This document shows positions 1-14,601 of a DNA stretch of 64,000 nucleotides, one piece after another. Origin of the DNA: Citrus sinensis (taxonomy: Eukaryota > Streptophyta > Magnoliopsida > Sapindales > Rutaceae); NCBI RefSeq assembly GCF_022201045.2, contig NC_068559.1, positions 25,613,501 to 25,677,500 of the forward strand, given 5' to 3'. The notes under the pieces were generated by a model. It ran no database searches and was not told where the DNA came from. It worked only from the letters and a program-made list of their open reading frames with translations. The translations under genes were made by a program, and so were the position numbers. Within the stretch, counting starts at the first letter, position 1. Each line of letters begins with the position of its first letter.

Positions 1-312
1 CTACTGTTGCTTTTTACATCTTCTTGGCTGCATGTCATGTATTATGAACTAGTCAAGTGTAACCTGAAAAGTAAGGAAAGACAAATGTGCCCCGCTTTTT
101 TAAGTTAAAACAGGCAATTCTTCTTATCGCATTTGTTTTCTCTATCCATAAGATTTCATTCACACTGTTTTATGCTTTATACTCAAAAGATTGTTGCATT
201 TCCTGCACCTGCTAGTGTCATCTCTCATGTTCTTCAGGCGTTAGTGACGTTTGGTGGTCATCCTGCTTGATTTAAAATGACTGATGGAGTTGCTTTTACA
301 ATATTTTTGTAG
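1..312 (+). other. intron of the 3-oxoacyl-ACP reductase gene
   Basis: No coding segment is visible here. The stretch is T-rich and ends in a clean acceptor (tgtag) before the first visible exon at 313. The upstream exons, which should carry the transit peptide and the NAD(P)-binding glycine motif, lie outside the window. Confidence 0.6.
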
Positions 313-2638
<2,326 letters not shown>

Positions 2639-3832
2639 GTCAGTGACCCATTCTGCCTGGTTTAGTTTCAGTTCTGACCTGTAGCTCTCATATGTAAGAT
2701 CGACTGGGTTGAAACTTTGTCTGCTTTATGATCCTATGAGGAAATGTTGCCAAAGTGTTGTTATGAAATAAAAATTCAGGTAAGTTTTGGTAGAATTTAA
2801 GCTAAGCATGTTGCAAAAACCAAACATGAGGCGCGTAACATTTGTTGTACTTCAAATTGGCATTATGGAATGTAGTTTTTGGGTGATACATACTCTGCTA
2901 TATGTTGTCTTCAAATTGCTTTCAAAAACTTAAGTTGGTTTAGGTAGTCGTAGCCGAGCATATTGGATAACGTGCCTTCATTTATTTATAATAGAGGTTA
3001 TAATTTTTTTTTTGGGTCTTGGACACCGCCTGCTGTTCAAATAAGTGAAGGGCTAGTTGTTTACTTAAATCTCATCAAGCGCATGGTAATATTTTTTTGG
3101 TAACGCCAATTTTAGAATCATGAGAATCCACGCAAGTTCTTTATTTCCCGTAGAAGCGGCGGACATGCGATGACATTGCTATTTGCTAGTATTGTAGATA
3201 ATCTATAATTCAGGATAAAAGCATTTCATCAACAATATCTTAAACCAACTATTGGTTGTGAAAATTCAAAGCGATGCTGTTTAATTGTACGAAAAATATT
3301 ATTTGTAGTATCTAAGGTTTTTTTTTTCTCCTTTTTAATATAAACAATGAGGAGGCAGATAGTTACCTCCCGAACAATAAAAATATTCGAATATCCTTCG
3401 AGCATAAAGCATAGCGTATTCGTGTAGTAAAAATATCGAAAATTAAGGTTTATTGTACGTGTACTCAATTTAATGTCCAACCGATAAGGTTTATCAAGCG
3501 AACAGACAGGGACAGCCACAGCCCACAAGCCAACCAACTCCAAAAAGGTTTATTGTACGTGAACTCAATTTAATGGCCAAACCGCTAAGGTTTATCAAGT
3601 GGACAGACAGGGACAGCCATAACCCACAAGCCAACCAACTCCAATAACAACACCCCGTGACAGCCAAACTGCATTGAGCACTAGGCTTCACGGCTCCTGT
3701 TATCAAAATTCAAATCAGTTCTTTCTGAAGACTGATAAGTTACAAGTGGGAATTCTCTTCCCTAATAGCAATAGATTCACGAATTTCTGTAAACTGTCGA
3801 TCCGCAGTTGTTCTTATTGCAACTGGGTTTTC
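2639..3832. other. intergenic: reductase 3' UTR and TLC gene upstream region
   Basis: No protein is supported here. The left part is the 3' UTR of the reductase gene. The right part is the promoter and 5' UTR of the TLC gene and contains a direct repeat of about 97 bp (3447-3643). Confidence 0.6.
3447..3643. repeat. tandem direct repeat, two units of about 100 bp
   Basis: The block beginning ggtttattgtacgtg at 3447 recurs at 3547 and can be followed through acagacagggacagcca and caagccaaccaactcca. The units differ by a handful of substitutions and one 1-bp indel. The repeat lies about 200-400 bp upstream of the TLC gene start. Confidence 0.9.
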
Positions 3833-4573
3833 ATGGACCCCTTCCGTAGTAATAGTTTAAACTTCTCGACGTTCTTTCTCATGTTTTATGCACTTTACGT
3901 TTTTGCCTACTTTGTAGTTTTCCGAGGTTGGCCGAAACATCGAGCTGAAGCTTCGAGTTGCTTCATCTCCTTAGCTCATGGAACACCTGCAGTTCTCCTC
4001 TCTAGCCATGCGGCAATTACAAGCACCCAAACTACTTTCGCCTCCCCAAACACTACTCTCCAAGACATTGTTCTTGAATTCAGCATGGCTTACTTCTTAA
4101 TGGACTTGCTTCACTACATAATATTCACCCCTCGTGATATCCTCTTCATACTCCACCATGCAGCAACGCTGTACGTGTTTGTGACTTGTCGTTATGTGGT
4201 TCATTACGGAGCATTTGAACTTCTTATACTTCTGATTCTTGCTGAAATTACGAGTCCTTGCCAGAATGTGTGGTCTCTTTCCAGTTTCTGGAAAGCTGAT
4301 GTACCGGCTTCTGCCAGATTGCATGACCTCTTGTCTGCTCCTTTTTATACCTTCTATTCTGTTGTCAGAGGAATTCTGGGACCTCTCTTTGTGTACAAGC
4401 TGTGGCTCTTTTATATCTCTGGGGCTGCTGATAATTTGATTCCTATTTGGGCGTGGCTTTCTTGGATGGTTGTGATTACAAGTGCAATCTTGCTCAGCCT
4501 GTTGTGGGTTCTCAGTAATTGGATTGGGTGGTATAGAAATCTGGGCTACAGTGCCGGAAAGAAAGTGATCTAG
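3833..4573 (+). CDS. TLC-domain membrane protein (At5g14285-like)
   Basis: A single exon of 246 residues encodes a polytopic membrane protein of the TRAM/LAG1/CLN8 (TLC) family. Family members act in lipid synthesis, transport or sensing. The exact role of this plant subgroup is unknown to me. A first membrane segment (FFLMFYALYVFAYFVVF) is followed by TLC hallmarks: YFLMDLLHYIIF, then the His-rich FILHHAATLYVF, FELLILLILAEITSP, and two C-terminal hydrophobic segments. A dibasic tail (GKKVI) could be an ER-type signal, which is inference. An in-frame ATG exists at 3674, but the added 53 residues are neither hydrophobic nor recognisable, so I prefer the ATG at 3833 before MDPFRSN. The gene is convergent with POLA2, 550 bp away. 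Confidence 0.87.
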   Translation: MDPFRSNSLNFSTFFLMFYALYVFAYFVVFRGWPKHRAEASSCFISLAHGTPAVLLSSHAAITSTQTTFASPNTTLQDIVLEFSMAYFLMDLLHYIIFTPRDILFILHHAATLYVFVTCRYVVHYGAFELLILLILAEITSPCQNVWSLSSFWKADVPASARLHDLLSAPFYTFYSVVRGILGPLFVYKLWLFYISGAADNLIPIWAWLSWMVVITSAILLSLLWVLSNWIGWYRNLGYSAGKKVI

Positions 4574-5123
4574 AACTAACGGGTTTTTCAATTTGGCTTC
4601 TGCAACATCGTCTCATGGGGACTTCTCATTTTAGGATCTATATGCATATTGTTGAATTGTTCTTCTGTACTCTCAGCATTAGTTGTTAATACATGAAGTG
4701 GAATTGTAAATGGGATTTCTATTTTCAGTAAATATGAACAGTGCAGTCTAAATCTCTTATTTGCTTCTGATTTGGACTATTTGTTAGATGGCTATTCCAA
4801 AAGTAGAATCAATAGACGTAGGAAGGAAACAAAATGAATAATTATAAGGCCACTCCTACTAGCTGGGAAAAATAATTACATTGTATTGTAGAATGTATGA
4901 AGTGTTAATTGTTAGCAGAAGCGGCAATGACAAATACCTCTTCTCTCCACTAAACAATCCGATTGCTTCTGCTGGTTCTGTCAATTGCAGCCTCTGGAGC
5001 AGTTTGGCCCTGAAGGTTGACTCAACAGCTTCCCGAATCTTTAATGTTGGATATTGTGGCCCATCTTTGAATCACTGCAAGAAGTCTGCACGATAGTAGA
5101 CATGTTTGACTTCATTCCAGGAA
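4574..5123. other. convergent 3' region between the TLC gene and POLA2
   Basis: About 550 bp hold the 3' UTRs of two convergent genes. Short open frames here have no recognisable content. I see no hairpin element or RNA gene. Confidence 0.6.
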
Positions 5124-8100
5124 TTATATGCTGATAATTGAAGCATGCATCATCTCAGGACTCCCATGGTAGTAAATCTCTGCAAAGGTGCCGCTTCCTT
5201 CTCCCTTGGCTAGTCTTCCTGGATTCACGCAGACACACTTCTTTTGCTCTTCCCCTTCATTTCTTCCACCAAGGGACAACACCTGTACCCAAAGAGAAAT
5301 TACATAGGATGCATTATGTCGGGCTTTTTTTTTTTTTTTTTTTTGAGATATCAAATTGAGTTTTTAGAAACTTGAAAGCCATCTTTCATCATTGTAATAA
5401 TAGAATCTGATTTGCGTTGCCCTATTTACTGGACTCAATTACCAACCTTTATGAAGTACTTCATGTCTGAAGGTAGGATGATTATATCTGGAATTGTAGA
5501 GATAGTAAGAGCTTCTTGAGCAAGTGAAAAATCCAATGGAATGCCTTCTGCAGGTGGATATAGAGGATAAAAGCTGCTCCAAAATCATAAAGAGTTAAAA
5601 ACTTACAAAAACGCTGGACCCATCAGTGATATATCAAGTGAATAGATCTCTATTTATACATGCCTGCGCTGGTTGGGTATATGGTTTGCAAGCCTACCCA
5701 TGCGATCATTAGATGTTCCATCTTTGGAACATCTTGACATCTCCTCTCCACTAAGCTGTTTAAGGACATCCACAGTGCAGCAACCTACTTTGATCTGAAA
5801 GCCCAAACCGTTAACAGTAAATAACACACATTTGTATCTCCAATTAGCACATTGTAAGATCACTTAACCAAGAAATAAAGCAAGGCGTAATCATGCATAA
5901 ATCTGAGTTATAATGTAAACTGACAGACTGCACTGTGAAGTGTGTGGAAATTTCAAGGTCTGTAACAGCCACTGTAAGAACTTAATGCATTAGACTCATC
6001 ACAGATATTGCTATGGCATATTTGTTTAATATGGGGTATTTTATTTTGGTGTATGCGTAGTAGCAGCTTTGACTAGCTATTTCCTGAAGAAGCTCAGTGG
6101 TTCTTAGATAGCTATGGTTTCGAGGTCTTGGTCTTCCCATGAGATTTTAGAATAGCAAAATCAAGGATTTTATTATCAACATTACATTTGAAAATGCAAC
6201 AAGGACAAAAATAAATAGTGGATAAAAGCATGAAAGAACCGAAATTTTTTTGAACAAGGTAGCTGCTATTACCTGATTTGCCTCAAACGTCCCTGGATTT
6301 GTAAGACTGGTTATCTGAACACAGAATACAAGTTTTGAGACCACAAATAATCGAAAATTATGGAGGTAGCTCTGACAAGTTCACATGAACTAGACATGAA
6401 ATCATGTACCTGATGTATGATATCAGGTGGCTGAATATCAAAAGGAGGCTGCACAATTTACCATTTCATTGTCATTACTATGTTGCACATATAAAATCAC
6501 AAAAATAGGCCCAGAAAATAGTATTTTATCCTTCATTAAGCACTAAAGTTACCTGAGGCAAAACGAAATCATGGTTAGCATCCCGTATAGAAGGCACAAG
6601 AATCGCACGTACTTCAGAACCCATATACTCTACATAATCTTGCAACTGAAAAAAAAGAAACAAAAAAATTGCAATGATTAAAGAAACACAACCAGGCTTT
6701 ATCCCTAATAAATAAAAGCAATACCCTTCTGAGAATTTCCAGATGAAATATTTCATCAAAGCTTGAGTCTGTAGTTCCTTTCTTAATCTGTGGATGTTCA
6801 GAATCAACAAACGGGCCCAGCTGAAGAAAAGTCAAAGAGTCATGATGTAAAATTTCCATGGTTCCATAGTAAAAACTGCAATCTACTTCAAACGATCATT
6901 CAATTAAAGAGTTATGGATCTATACCAAAATAAGCAATTGAGGCTGCTTTCGTTTTGCATATGATATAAGCTCCTTCAAAGGCTCAAAATATAAGTTGTC
7001 TGTTGTGGTAAAAGGGCCTGCTGCAATAATCTATTTTGAAAATAAAAAATGTAAGATTCCACAGGGATCTACATAAATCGCAGAACATCAAAGAGGAACC
7101 ATGCTTGAGTTTTGGTTTCTTTATTATCGCAAATCTCTCAACCATATAACACAGCCAATCAGAACCCTCTGCCTTTTCAGGTTGGGAAAAATCGATCTCC
7201 AGTCAGACAATTAAATTCATATATTTTGCTAACTCTAGGTTTTTTAAATCACCCTTTCCCTTCAAAAGGTCTTCAACTCACTCATTTCTTACTGATGCAT
7301 CATTATCCCTAGAATATTTCTACAATATTTCAAGTCATTTGTGCATCACTTTGTGGTCCAACATAAATTCTTCAAATTCTCACAGTTTTAATCTTATTGG
7401 TCTAGGATGTGCCAACATATGTGTACACATGCAACTGGAGACACAGTTTGACACGGTTAAGCAGAAAACATGCTGTTATTTTAATGTCTTGAAATGATGT
7501 AGGAGATAAGTTTGCGCACCATTGATATCTCTTCTGGCCTAGAGATCACAACTGTTGAATGGATCTCCTGATCCAAAGCTTGCTTCATTGAAGGATGCAC
7601 ATCCACAACAGCATCAACAGGCAAAGGAATTTGATCTACTAGTTTGGATGCAATCAAACAATGACCACTTGGATTGCTCCCCTCAATGCCTACTACCTGT
7701 AGCAATGCTGTATTTAAAATTTCAATAAATGGATCAAGATCTTTAATGCATTTAGCCGATGTCTTTACCTGGCCAGGGAAAAGGGAAAACTCGCCCAGTT
7801 TATGCAAGTCTAGACGAACACGTTGCCCTCCAGAATGTTCAACACTGTCAAATGTGATCAGAATGAGACTCAAATTCGAGAAGACACTAAGAGATAGATG
7901 CCATATTATGATTAGTAATGCCTTTCCGACTCATGAAAGATGTCAAACAAGTGGTCAGGTTTTGGATTTATCAGGTGCTTATCAAGTAGTTCTCTGCCAA
8001 TAAATAAACATATCCAATAAGATGAAGCTTATCATCTGGTCTTACACAAATTAATACACCTACAAACCAGGCGCATTGATGCCCTGCTTGGCCTGGACAC

Positions 8101-10433
8101 CTACAGCTATATACGTAAGGCCTCATTGTTAAGCGTGTTTCCATTCGGTTGTTTTTTTCTCATTCACTCAGTGTGTCAGGAAAAGTAAGCCACCCCTTAG
8201 GTTCTGCTTCCATTTTGATGCACATGAAAAGGAAAAGTTATTTTACCTACTTTGTAGCAACACGGATTTATCATTCAAATGACCATCCCCATCACAACAG
8301 ATCATTCCAACTGCAAATAAAGTCCTCTGAAGAAATAGATTCCATTAGATGCATGGATTTTTAGCTTTATATAACATACATCATAGTAACAGAGACATAG
8401 TGAACCAACAAGGCAGCAAAAGTATTACCTGTGAAGCAACTGTGGGGTCTGTTGGTTCCTCATAAAGCCCGGACGAAACAAGTGCATTTGCATGCTTTCT
8501 AATGCGATTTTCAAGTGCATTAAACTACATAACCAAAAAATTGCATTAGCAGAACACATAATGGAGCAAAAGAAAAAGAACTGTTTTACCATAAAGAAAA
8601 TCAGATACCCTGTCTTCAGTCCTGTCATACATGAACCTGCAGCCTGGTTCTGGTCCAGATCCATGTACCATCAAGGAGCATTTCTCGCCTGTTTTAACCC
8701 TTTTAATGATATCATCTTCAGTATTCTCATCATCATGTTCAATACATCCATTCTCTGTATTGGGCAGATTATTGATGTTGAATTTCACCACAAGCTTTTC
8801 TGTTCGTCGCCCAAAGGGTGTCGCGAGTTTTGACGGTTTATCCGAAGAATAACCATTCGCATTAGCTTTATAAGTTGAATCTAATGCATCTGAATATAAC
8901 TTCAGATTGTCTGTTGGCGTGCCCAAAATATCTTCTGCTATATTTTCATCTTCATTATTCAAAATCCTACACACCAGGTTCTTAATTATTCATTCACATC
9001 ATAAGGAATTAATAACCGAGAGTTATTCTACCTCGAATCTGCAAATTAACAAAATATAGCTCAACAATAGAAAAATTGGAGCTCTGTTATGACATCAAAC
9101 TTTTACCATAAAGAGGATAGAATTCTTCCACTGACAAACTTTTACTCCAAGTTCTATCCAAATGCAGTTACCAGACAAGAAGGAGCTGACTACAATTACC
9201 AACTATTATGATTGTTAAAATAGTAATTAAAAGATCAGGATAACAAAAGTAACAATAATTTTCCCATGGAGAAAAAAATGACAAATAAATATCTTCTGCT
9301 ATGTGTTCATCTTCATCATTCAAAATCCTACACAACAGGTTCATAATTATTCATTCACATCTATAAGGAATTAATAAACTAAGAGTTATTCTGCCTCAAA
9401 TCTGAAAATTAACAATGTACAGCTCAACAATAGAAAAATTGGAGCTTTGTTATGACATCAAACTTTTACTATAAAGAGGACAGAATTCTTTCACTGACAA
9501 ACTTTTACTCCAAGTTCCTTCCAAATGAAGTTACCAGACAAGAAGGAGCTGACCAATTACCAACTATTATGATTGTTAAAATAGTAATTAAAAGATCAGA
9601 ACAACAAAAATAACAATAATTTACCCATGGAGAAAAAAATGACAAATAAATGATTCCAGAATCATTCTACTTATCAACTTATGACTAGATTATACCCTAA
9701 ATCTTAAAAGGCCACAATCTTGTCTACCTAACATCACCTAATTCAACCCCTGAAGCATCCATTTATCAAGTTAAACAAACAACCAAGCAAACAAAATGCA
9801 TAAGAACAATTATCAGAACTGCTCACATGTCCACATCTTTACTTGAGTAGATATGCAAACTGGGTTCCTCTTTAATAATTGCTTCTTTCTGCTCATTTTG
9901 CAAATGCAGCATAAACCCATCCATTTCATCATCTTTAACTGTCGACTCATCCAATTGCCTGTCCAAAATCATCGATTAAACAAACATAAATTTCAAAAAA
10001 GTTATTCATTACACCATCCAAGTAAAACAGAATAAGAAATAAAACACAAAACCTAATTGATTTCTAATCTCTAAAACAGATAAATTATCTTCCCATTAAC
10101 CGAATACAGAGTTCATTTTAATTTAATTTAATTTTTTCAAGGATAAACTTAAAAGAGGCAACTTTTAGCTAATAAAGAAACTAAATTAAAAATTACCGAT
10201 TAAGATAATAAACCTCCCAGCTTGAGACGAGATCCGAGGGCTTAAGATTATAATTGATGCAGAAAGTAAGACCTAAATGAACAAATAATTAAAATCGGGA
10301 GTATCAGCTTTTGAAAATTCGAGTGGAATTCAAGGGCAAAAGTGGTAAAGCAGTTACATTTCTTTAGAACTTCACCCTCGTCGACAAAATTGAATCCGTT
10401 CTTTTGGAATTCTGCTTTAATTTCTTCTTCCAT
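5124..10433 (-). CDS. POLA2: DNA polymerase alpha subunit B
   Basis: This is the non-catalytic B subunit of the polymerase alpha-primase complex, which tethers primase and polymerase and helps start nuclear DNA replication. I join 16 exons, in transcript order: 10433-10358, 10272-10197, 9958-9827, 8966-8609, 8524-8429, 8326-8247, 7844-7769, 7696-7520, 7030-6926, 6820-6725, 6645-6553, 6448-6410, 6314-6273, 5794-5664, 5573-5447 and 5282-5124. The sum is 1863 nt, or 620 aa plus stop. The start MEEEIKAEFQKNGF and the helical N-terminus LTFCINYNLKPSDLVSSWEV match the plant family. The OB-fold part has SSVEHSGGQRVRLDL, and the phosphoesterase-like domain has GPFTTTDNLYFEPL, YMGSEVRAILVPSIRDANHD and the late HIPNQRSFYPLYPP. 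Intron 14 uses a GC donor (AG|GCATGT). Intron 3 holds a 361-bp tandem duplication that copied the start of exon 4. Confidence 0.94.
8930..9651. repeat. 361-bp tandem duplication spanning the POLA2 intron 3 / exon 4 border
   Basis: Unit 1 runs 8930-9290 and unit 2 runs 9291-9651, each opening with atcttctgct and closing with gaaaaaaatgacaaataaat. The copies differ at a few percent of positions. Unit 1 includes the first 37 bases of POLA2 exon 4 and its acceptor. Unit 2 repeats that acceptor and exon start at 9327, exactly 361 bp upstream in the gene. Confidence 0.95.
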
Positions 10434-11387
10434 GGCGATTATTGTCTGTCACTCTCGCTCACTCTACTCCAGTCTAGGGTTTCACTGATTTTCCTTGGAG
10501 TGCTACACAGGGAAATGGCGGGAAAATAAATGAGGTCAAGGATATCGCGCGGTTGTAGGTATTTACATGAATACCCCTACCTTTGTTTCGGTGACGGAAA
10601 TACCCTTTTTCAACTTCCCAAAATAAAAAGTGAAAATACTTCCAAGCCCCAATGTTTACATTAATATCATTCAAGTGAGTGAAGGGTGCTGCTATGGCAG
10701 AATACCCCTTGCCAGGCTTCATGCTTCCCAGTAGCTCATTTCTTCGTTCGCTTGGCCACATTAGCCCATTACCTTCACTCTCGAATCTCGATGTACACAA
10801 TTTTATCCGTTGAATTTTTACCACGCTTATATCTACCGCTACATCATTGATTGAGTTAAGATTTACATGTGATAAGATAAAAATAATATTGACGGAAGCT
10901 TCTGGTTGAAACCTGTGAATGGGATAAATTCTTATATAATTTTTGCTACAGATAAAATTAAATTTTTTTTTTAAAGATAATACAATCTTATTAAGAGCAT
11001 AGGAATGGTAAAATAAGAATAAAAGAATACACAGGTGAACCAGTTTAACATCAAAGGAGCTCTTGATTGGACCACAATGTCACAATAAATGTTGATTACA
11101 ATTGATGAATAAAGCTTAACTAGGACTAGCAAGTACAGAAGATCTTCCTTCTCTTGTTACGTTGCCTGATCCATTTTTCTAAACATTTGAAATGATAAAG
11201 TCAAATATTTATTTTTACAAAAGCCAATATAAATTCTATCAAGTCAAGCTTTAATTTGACTATTGGATCAACCAGGTGGGGGCTCGAGAAGTAATAATTA
11301 ACCGAACAATATTGCTACCATCACTGTCCAACTTCAAAGCAGCAGCTGCTTGCTTGTTGAATCTTGATCTAAGAAGCAGCAAGGAAT
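10434..11387. other. POLA2 upstream region and LHT 3' region
   Basis: POLA2 and the LHT gene both run leftward, so this stretch holds the POLA2 promoter and the LHT 3' UTR. Open frames of up to about 115 codons exist but lack family motifs and I do not call them. Confidence 0.55.
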
Positions 11388-13378
11388 TTACGAGAAGAAT
11401 TCGTAGTTCTTGGCTGACATGATGATTGATCTCAGCCCACCAATGGGTGCCAAAATCATCAATAGGACACCAAGAACAATGCAGAACTGGAAATGTAAAA
11501 CGTATTTCATTAATAATCAGTGTCTCAATAAGCTAGCCTCAAATTGAGTTTAAATTTCTCTTAAAAGAGTTAATCAAAACATACCCAGTTTGCGAACCAG
11601 GATAAGCTGAATCTCCTTGGCTTGTAGATGCAAAGCCACATGATGCATGGCAGCTGTACGAAGAGAGCAACATTAATTCTAGCACATATAATGTGTTTCT
11701 TATTATATGTGTGTGTGTGTGTGTGTAAACAAGATGAAAAAAAAAAAGGTCAACTGGCAATAAGGTTAATAAGTAGTGTAGTTCTTACGTAGTAACTTGT
11801 TGGGGCCAAAGCAAATCCTCCGAAGAATCCCATCAGTGAACCGAAGAAAGGAACGCTTATAGCAACAATCATTGTAAATGCTGAAAATGAATATTAGAAC
11901 AAATGATTAATTAGTATATATGCAGCTAACTGGCTAAACGAATGGTAGAAGAATATATCGAAATGTCGGAGTCGCGTCATAGCTAGCTAGCTTACCAACA
12001 TATAAAGAACGGGTGACAAGACGAAGCATAAAAGAAGGTGTGAATTTCAACTGCTTCACCAGGAAAGTTTCAATCATATCAAACACTGGCATTGCAAAAA
12101 TCTGCATTCATTTGCCCCAAGAACAAGGAAGCAATAAGGTCAGAAAAGTTGTGGTGGCCATGCATACAAATTAAATTTGTTTGAGGTCTATTAATTTAAC
12201 GATTCGATTACCTGGTAGCTTCCAATGACATGGACAACAACAAACAAGTTAGCTGCTGCAACGATCCAAATGGGCTTCTCAAGTGTGAGAAGGATGTTAT
12301 CCTCAACAGTGTTTCCAAAAATGTAGTATCCAACGAGAGCTACAGGGAAATAGCAGATGGCAACAATGATGTATGCAACAACAACTCCTTTCCACATTGG
12401 ACCCTTTGACGGTTTCTCAGGGGTTGAAGGAATTGTTGCTTGAATTTCCAGCACAACATTGTGACCGGCATAGGCAAATGCAACATCTCCCAGGGCAGTG
12501 AAGAAATTAAACATAGCATCAGTTGTTGATTTAGCATTGTATGAATAGTCCACATCAGGCTCAACCCCCTTCTCAAGTGGCACCACCCAAGCAATGGTCG
12601 AGTAACTGTCACACAAATTATCAAACTGTGTAGTTAGCATACCAATGATACATATTCCAGCACCAATCACTAATATTCTAGCCTATATTACTAGCGCATA
12701 TCGATTTAATTTGGTTAGGCCTACCTCAATGACATGACCGCGGCAGCCAGAGAGACAACAGAGATGGAATTGAAGTTGGGAAGATGGGAGAGAACAAAGT
12801 GGATAGCAGCGAAGATCATGATCCAATAAGAGGTCTTAATCTCTTTGCAGCTGGGGCAAATCACTTCATGTGCTTTCTTGAACGATTTTCCTCCGGTGAC
12901 CATGTAGATGATATTAGTACTCACTTCCACAATAACCTGTTGGGGCACCACAATCCATAGTCCAAGCTTATCACCAAACGCTCCTTGCCCTAGCTCGTGG
13001 TACCTATCAAACCTCTTTCCCGGCACCATTTCGTGCATTTCAACCATTTGCCAGAGGGTGTACAAGGTGACAACCCATGATATAATCAGCACAGCAATTC
13101 CAGGACCCCTAAGATGAATAGTAAAACAATTGTATTAATTAGTAACCGGATCAATCAACACGGCACAGGAACATTACATAAAACATATATTTGCGATACC
13201 ATCCAAGATGAGACATGGCATAAGGAAGGCTGAGGACACCGGCGCCAACCATGGCGGTGACATTGTGAAATGCTGAGTACCACCATTTAGCATTCCTGGA
13301 AGAAGTGATTGGAAGCCAATCATCAATGGCCTTTTGCCTTGCTTCTTCTTCCTGCGACATGTTGTTATTAGGCGCCAT
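11388..13378 (-). CDS. LHT1: lysine/histidine-type amino-acid transporter (LHT1-like)
   Basis: This plasma-membrane amino-acid/proton symporter belongs to the AAAP family. Plant LHT1 proteins take up neutral and acidic amino acids broadly. Seven exons are joined: 13378-13200, 13108-12725, 12605-12212, 12101-11996, 11880-11789, 11653-11585 and 11486-11388 (1323 nt, 440 aa). The diagnostic stretch [20 protein letters not shown] is followed by [21 protein letters not shown], then [57 protein letters not shown] and the terminal [17 protein letters not shown]. About ten hydrophobic segments are visible. The start at 13378 ([17 protein letters not shown]) is chosen because it sits at the usual distance from the core; an in-frame ATG six codons upstream is possible. 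Which LHT paralogue it is remains unproven. Confidence 0.92.
11702..11727. repeat. (TG)n microsatellite in an LHT intron
   Basis: A run of about ten TG units lies in the intron between LHT exons 5 and 6. Confidence 0.85.
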
Positions 13379-14601
13379 AGTGTGATCTTCAAACAAGATT
13401 CAACTATGGCAGACCTGTTTATTTTTTTGTGAAATGTATTTTTATAAATGGGCGGGGCAATCTTGTGTCTCCTGTTTAAGTAAGTTACGGAAATGAGGGC
13501 AAGTTTAAATATGGAGACTAGAGACTGCTAAACTACCCTGAATATTAATGTCTAATAATATCATGCTACTCCTCCAAATAGGCAATTATGTCGTTAAAAT
13601 TGGTGGCCCGCTTTTTTTTTCTTTTTCAACCGTCTTTTGAATCTTGGATAACCGTTCATTCAGAAAGCCATTCTGTCGTTTGCTGAATGATTAAAATGGC
13701 CCTCACAACTTAACGTTTGTGTTTATTCTTGCCTATTATTAGTATGGATTTTTAAGTATGATTCATTATTCTGTGATTCTCCTGGGACTTTATAAGACCA
13801 ATTTCTACTTATATTTTTAAACATATTCATGATTCATGGTTAAAAAAAGACATTAATTTAAGTGCTAATGAATAAAAATTAAATTGTGTTTATATTCATA
13901 TTTAAAAATTGAAAAAATATTTATTAAGAAATTAAAGATTGATCACCACTGGCGATGGAGCCTCCTTTACAATGCACCACGGTCGTTATTGGAATCCCTA
14001 GTCCTTCAGTTAGACCTTAAGAGTTGGAGGGAGAAGGAGAAAGGAATGTGAAACCCTTTTCCCTTTCCATTGTTTGGTATTGCCATTGAATTTTAAATTC
14101 CATTAAATTGAGAGATTTTGATACCTTAATCTCAAATTTCTCATGAACTGGAAATCAAAACTTCCAAAATTATCAGATGATCAACTTTTGAAAAGCTACA
14201 ATTTCTTATTTTTAAGGATCAATACAAAAATTGATCATTCAATAATCAAACTGCTGAATAATCACTTTTGAAGTTGATTTACCAAGCATATTTTAAGTGT
14301 TAGTCAATCTAAAATAATCCCAAATATGCTCTAACCCAAAATTAGAACTAGATTATATGGCGTGTCTTTGGATTCGTTGTTGTTCCAGAGTTAACCCAAA
14401 TTTTGAAAGGCATTCTATAACATGAAGAAACTTGCTATCAAATTTATAAAAATGCATTTTCCTTGTTAATTCAGTAAAAGTGCTTGAAATTTTATACATA
14501 ATTTACTCACAATACAAGCATGTAATCTGAAAGTGAAAGCTGGAAAAGTGGGAACGGATGAAGAGAACACAGGTTTGAAGCTCAAAGCCTCGCATGACAG
14601 A
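13379..14601. other. LHT promoter and ankyrin-gene 3' region
   Basis: AT-rich sequence with no supported coding segment. Both flanking genes run leftward. No clear inverted or direct repeat was seen. Confidence 0.5.
13438..13448 (-). promoter_or_regulatory. candidate TATA box of the LHT gene
   Basis: On the minus strand this reads TATAAAAATA, about 60-70 bases upstream of the chosen ATG. The spacing leaves room for only a short 5' UTR. It is called from motif and position alone. Confidence 0.4.

Noticed and set aside
4097-4591. 164-codon minus-strand frame opposite the TLC gene
   Set aside because: Antisense to a conserved membrane protein, with a composition that mirrors the complement. 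No family resemblance.
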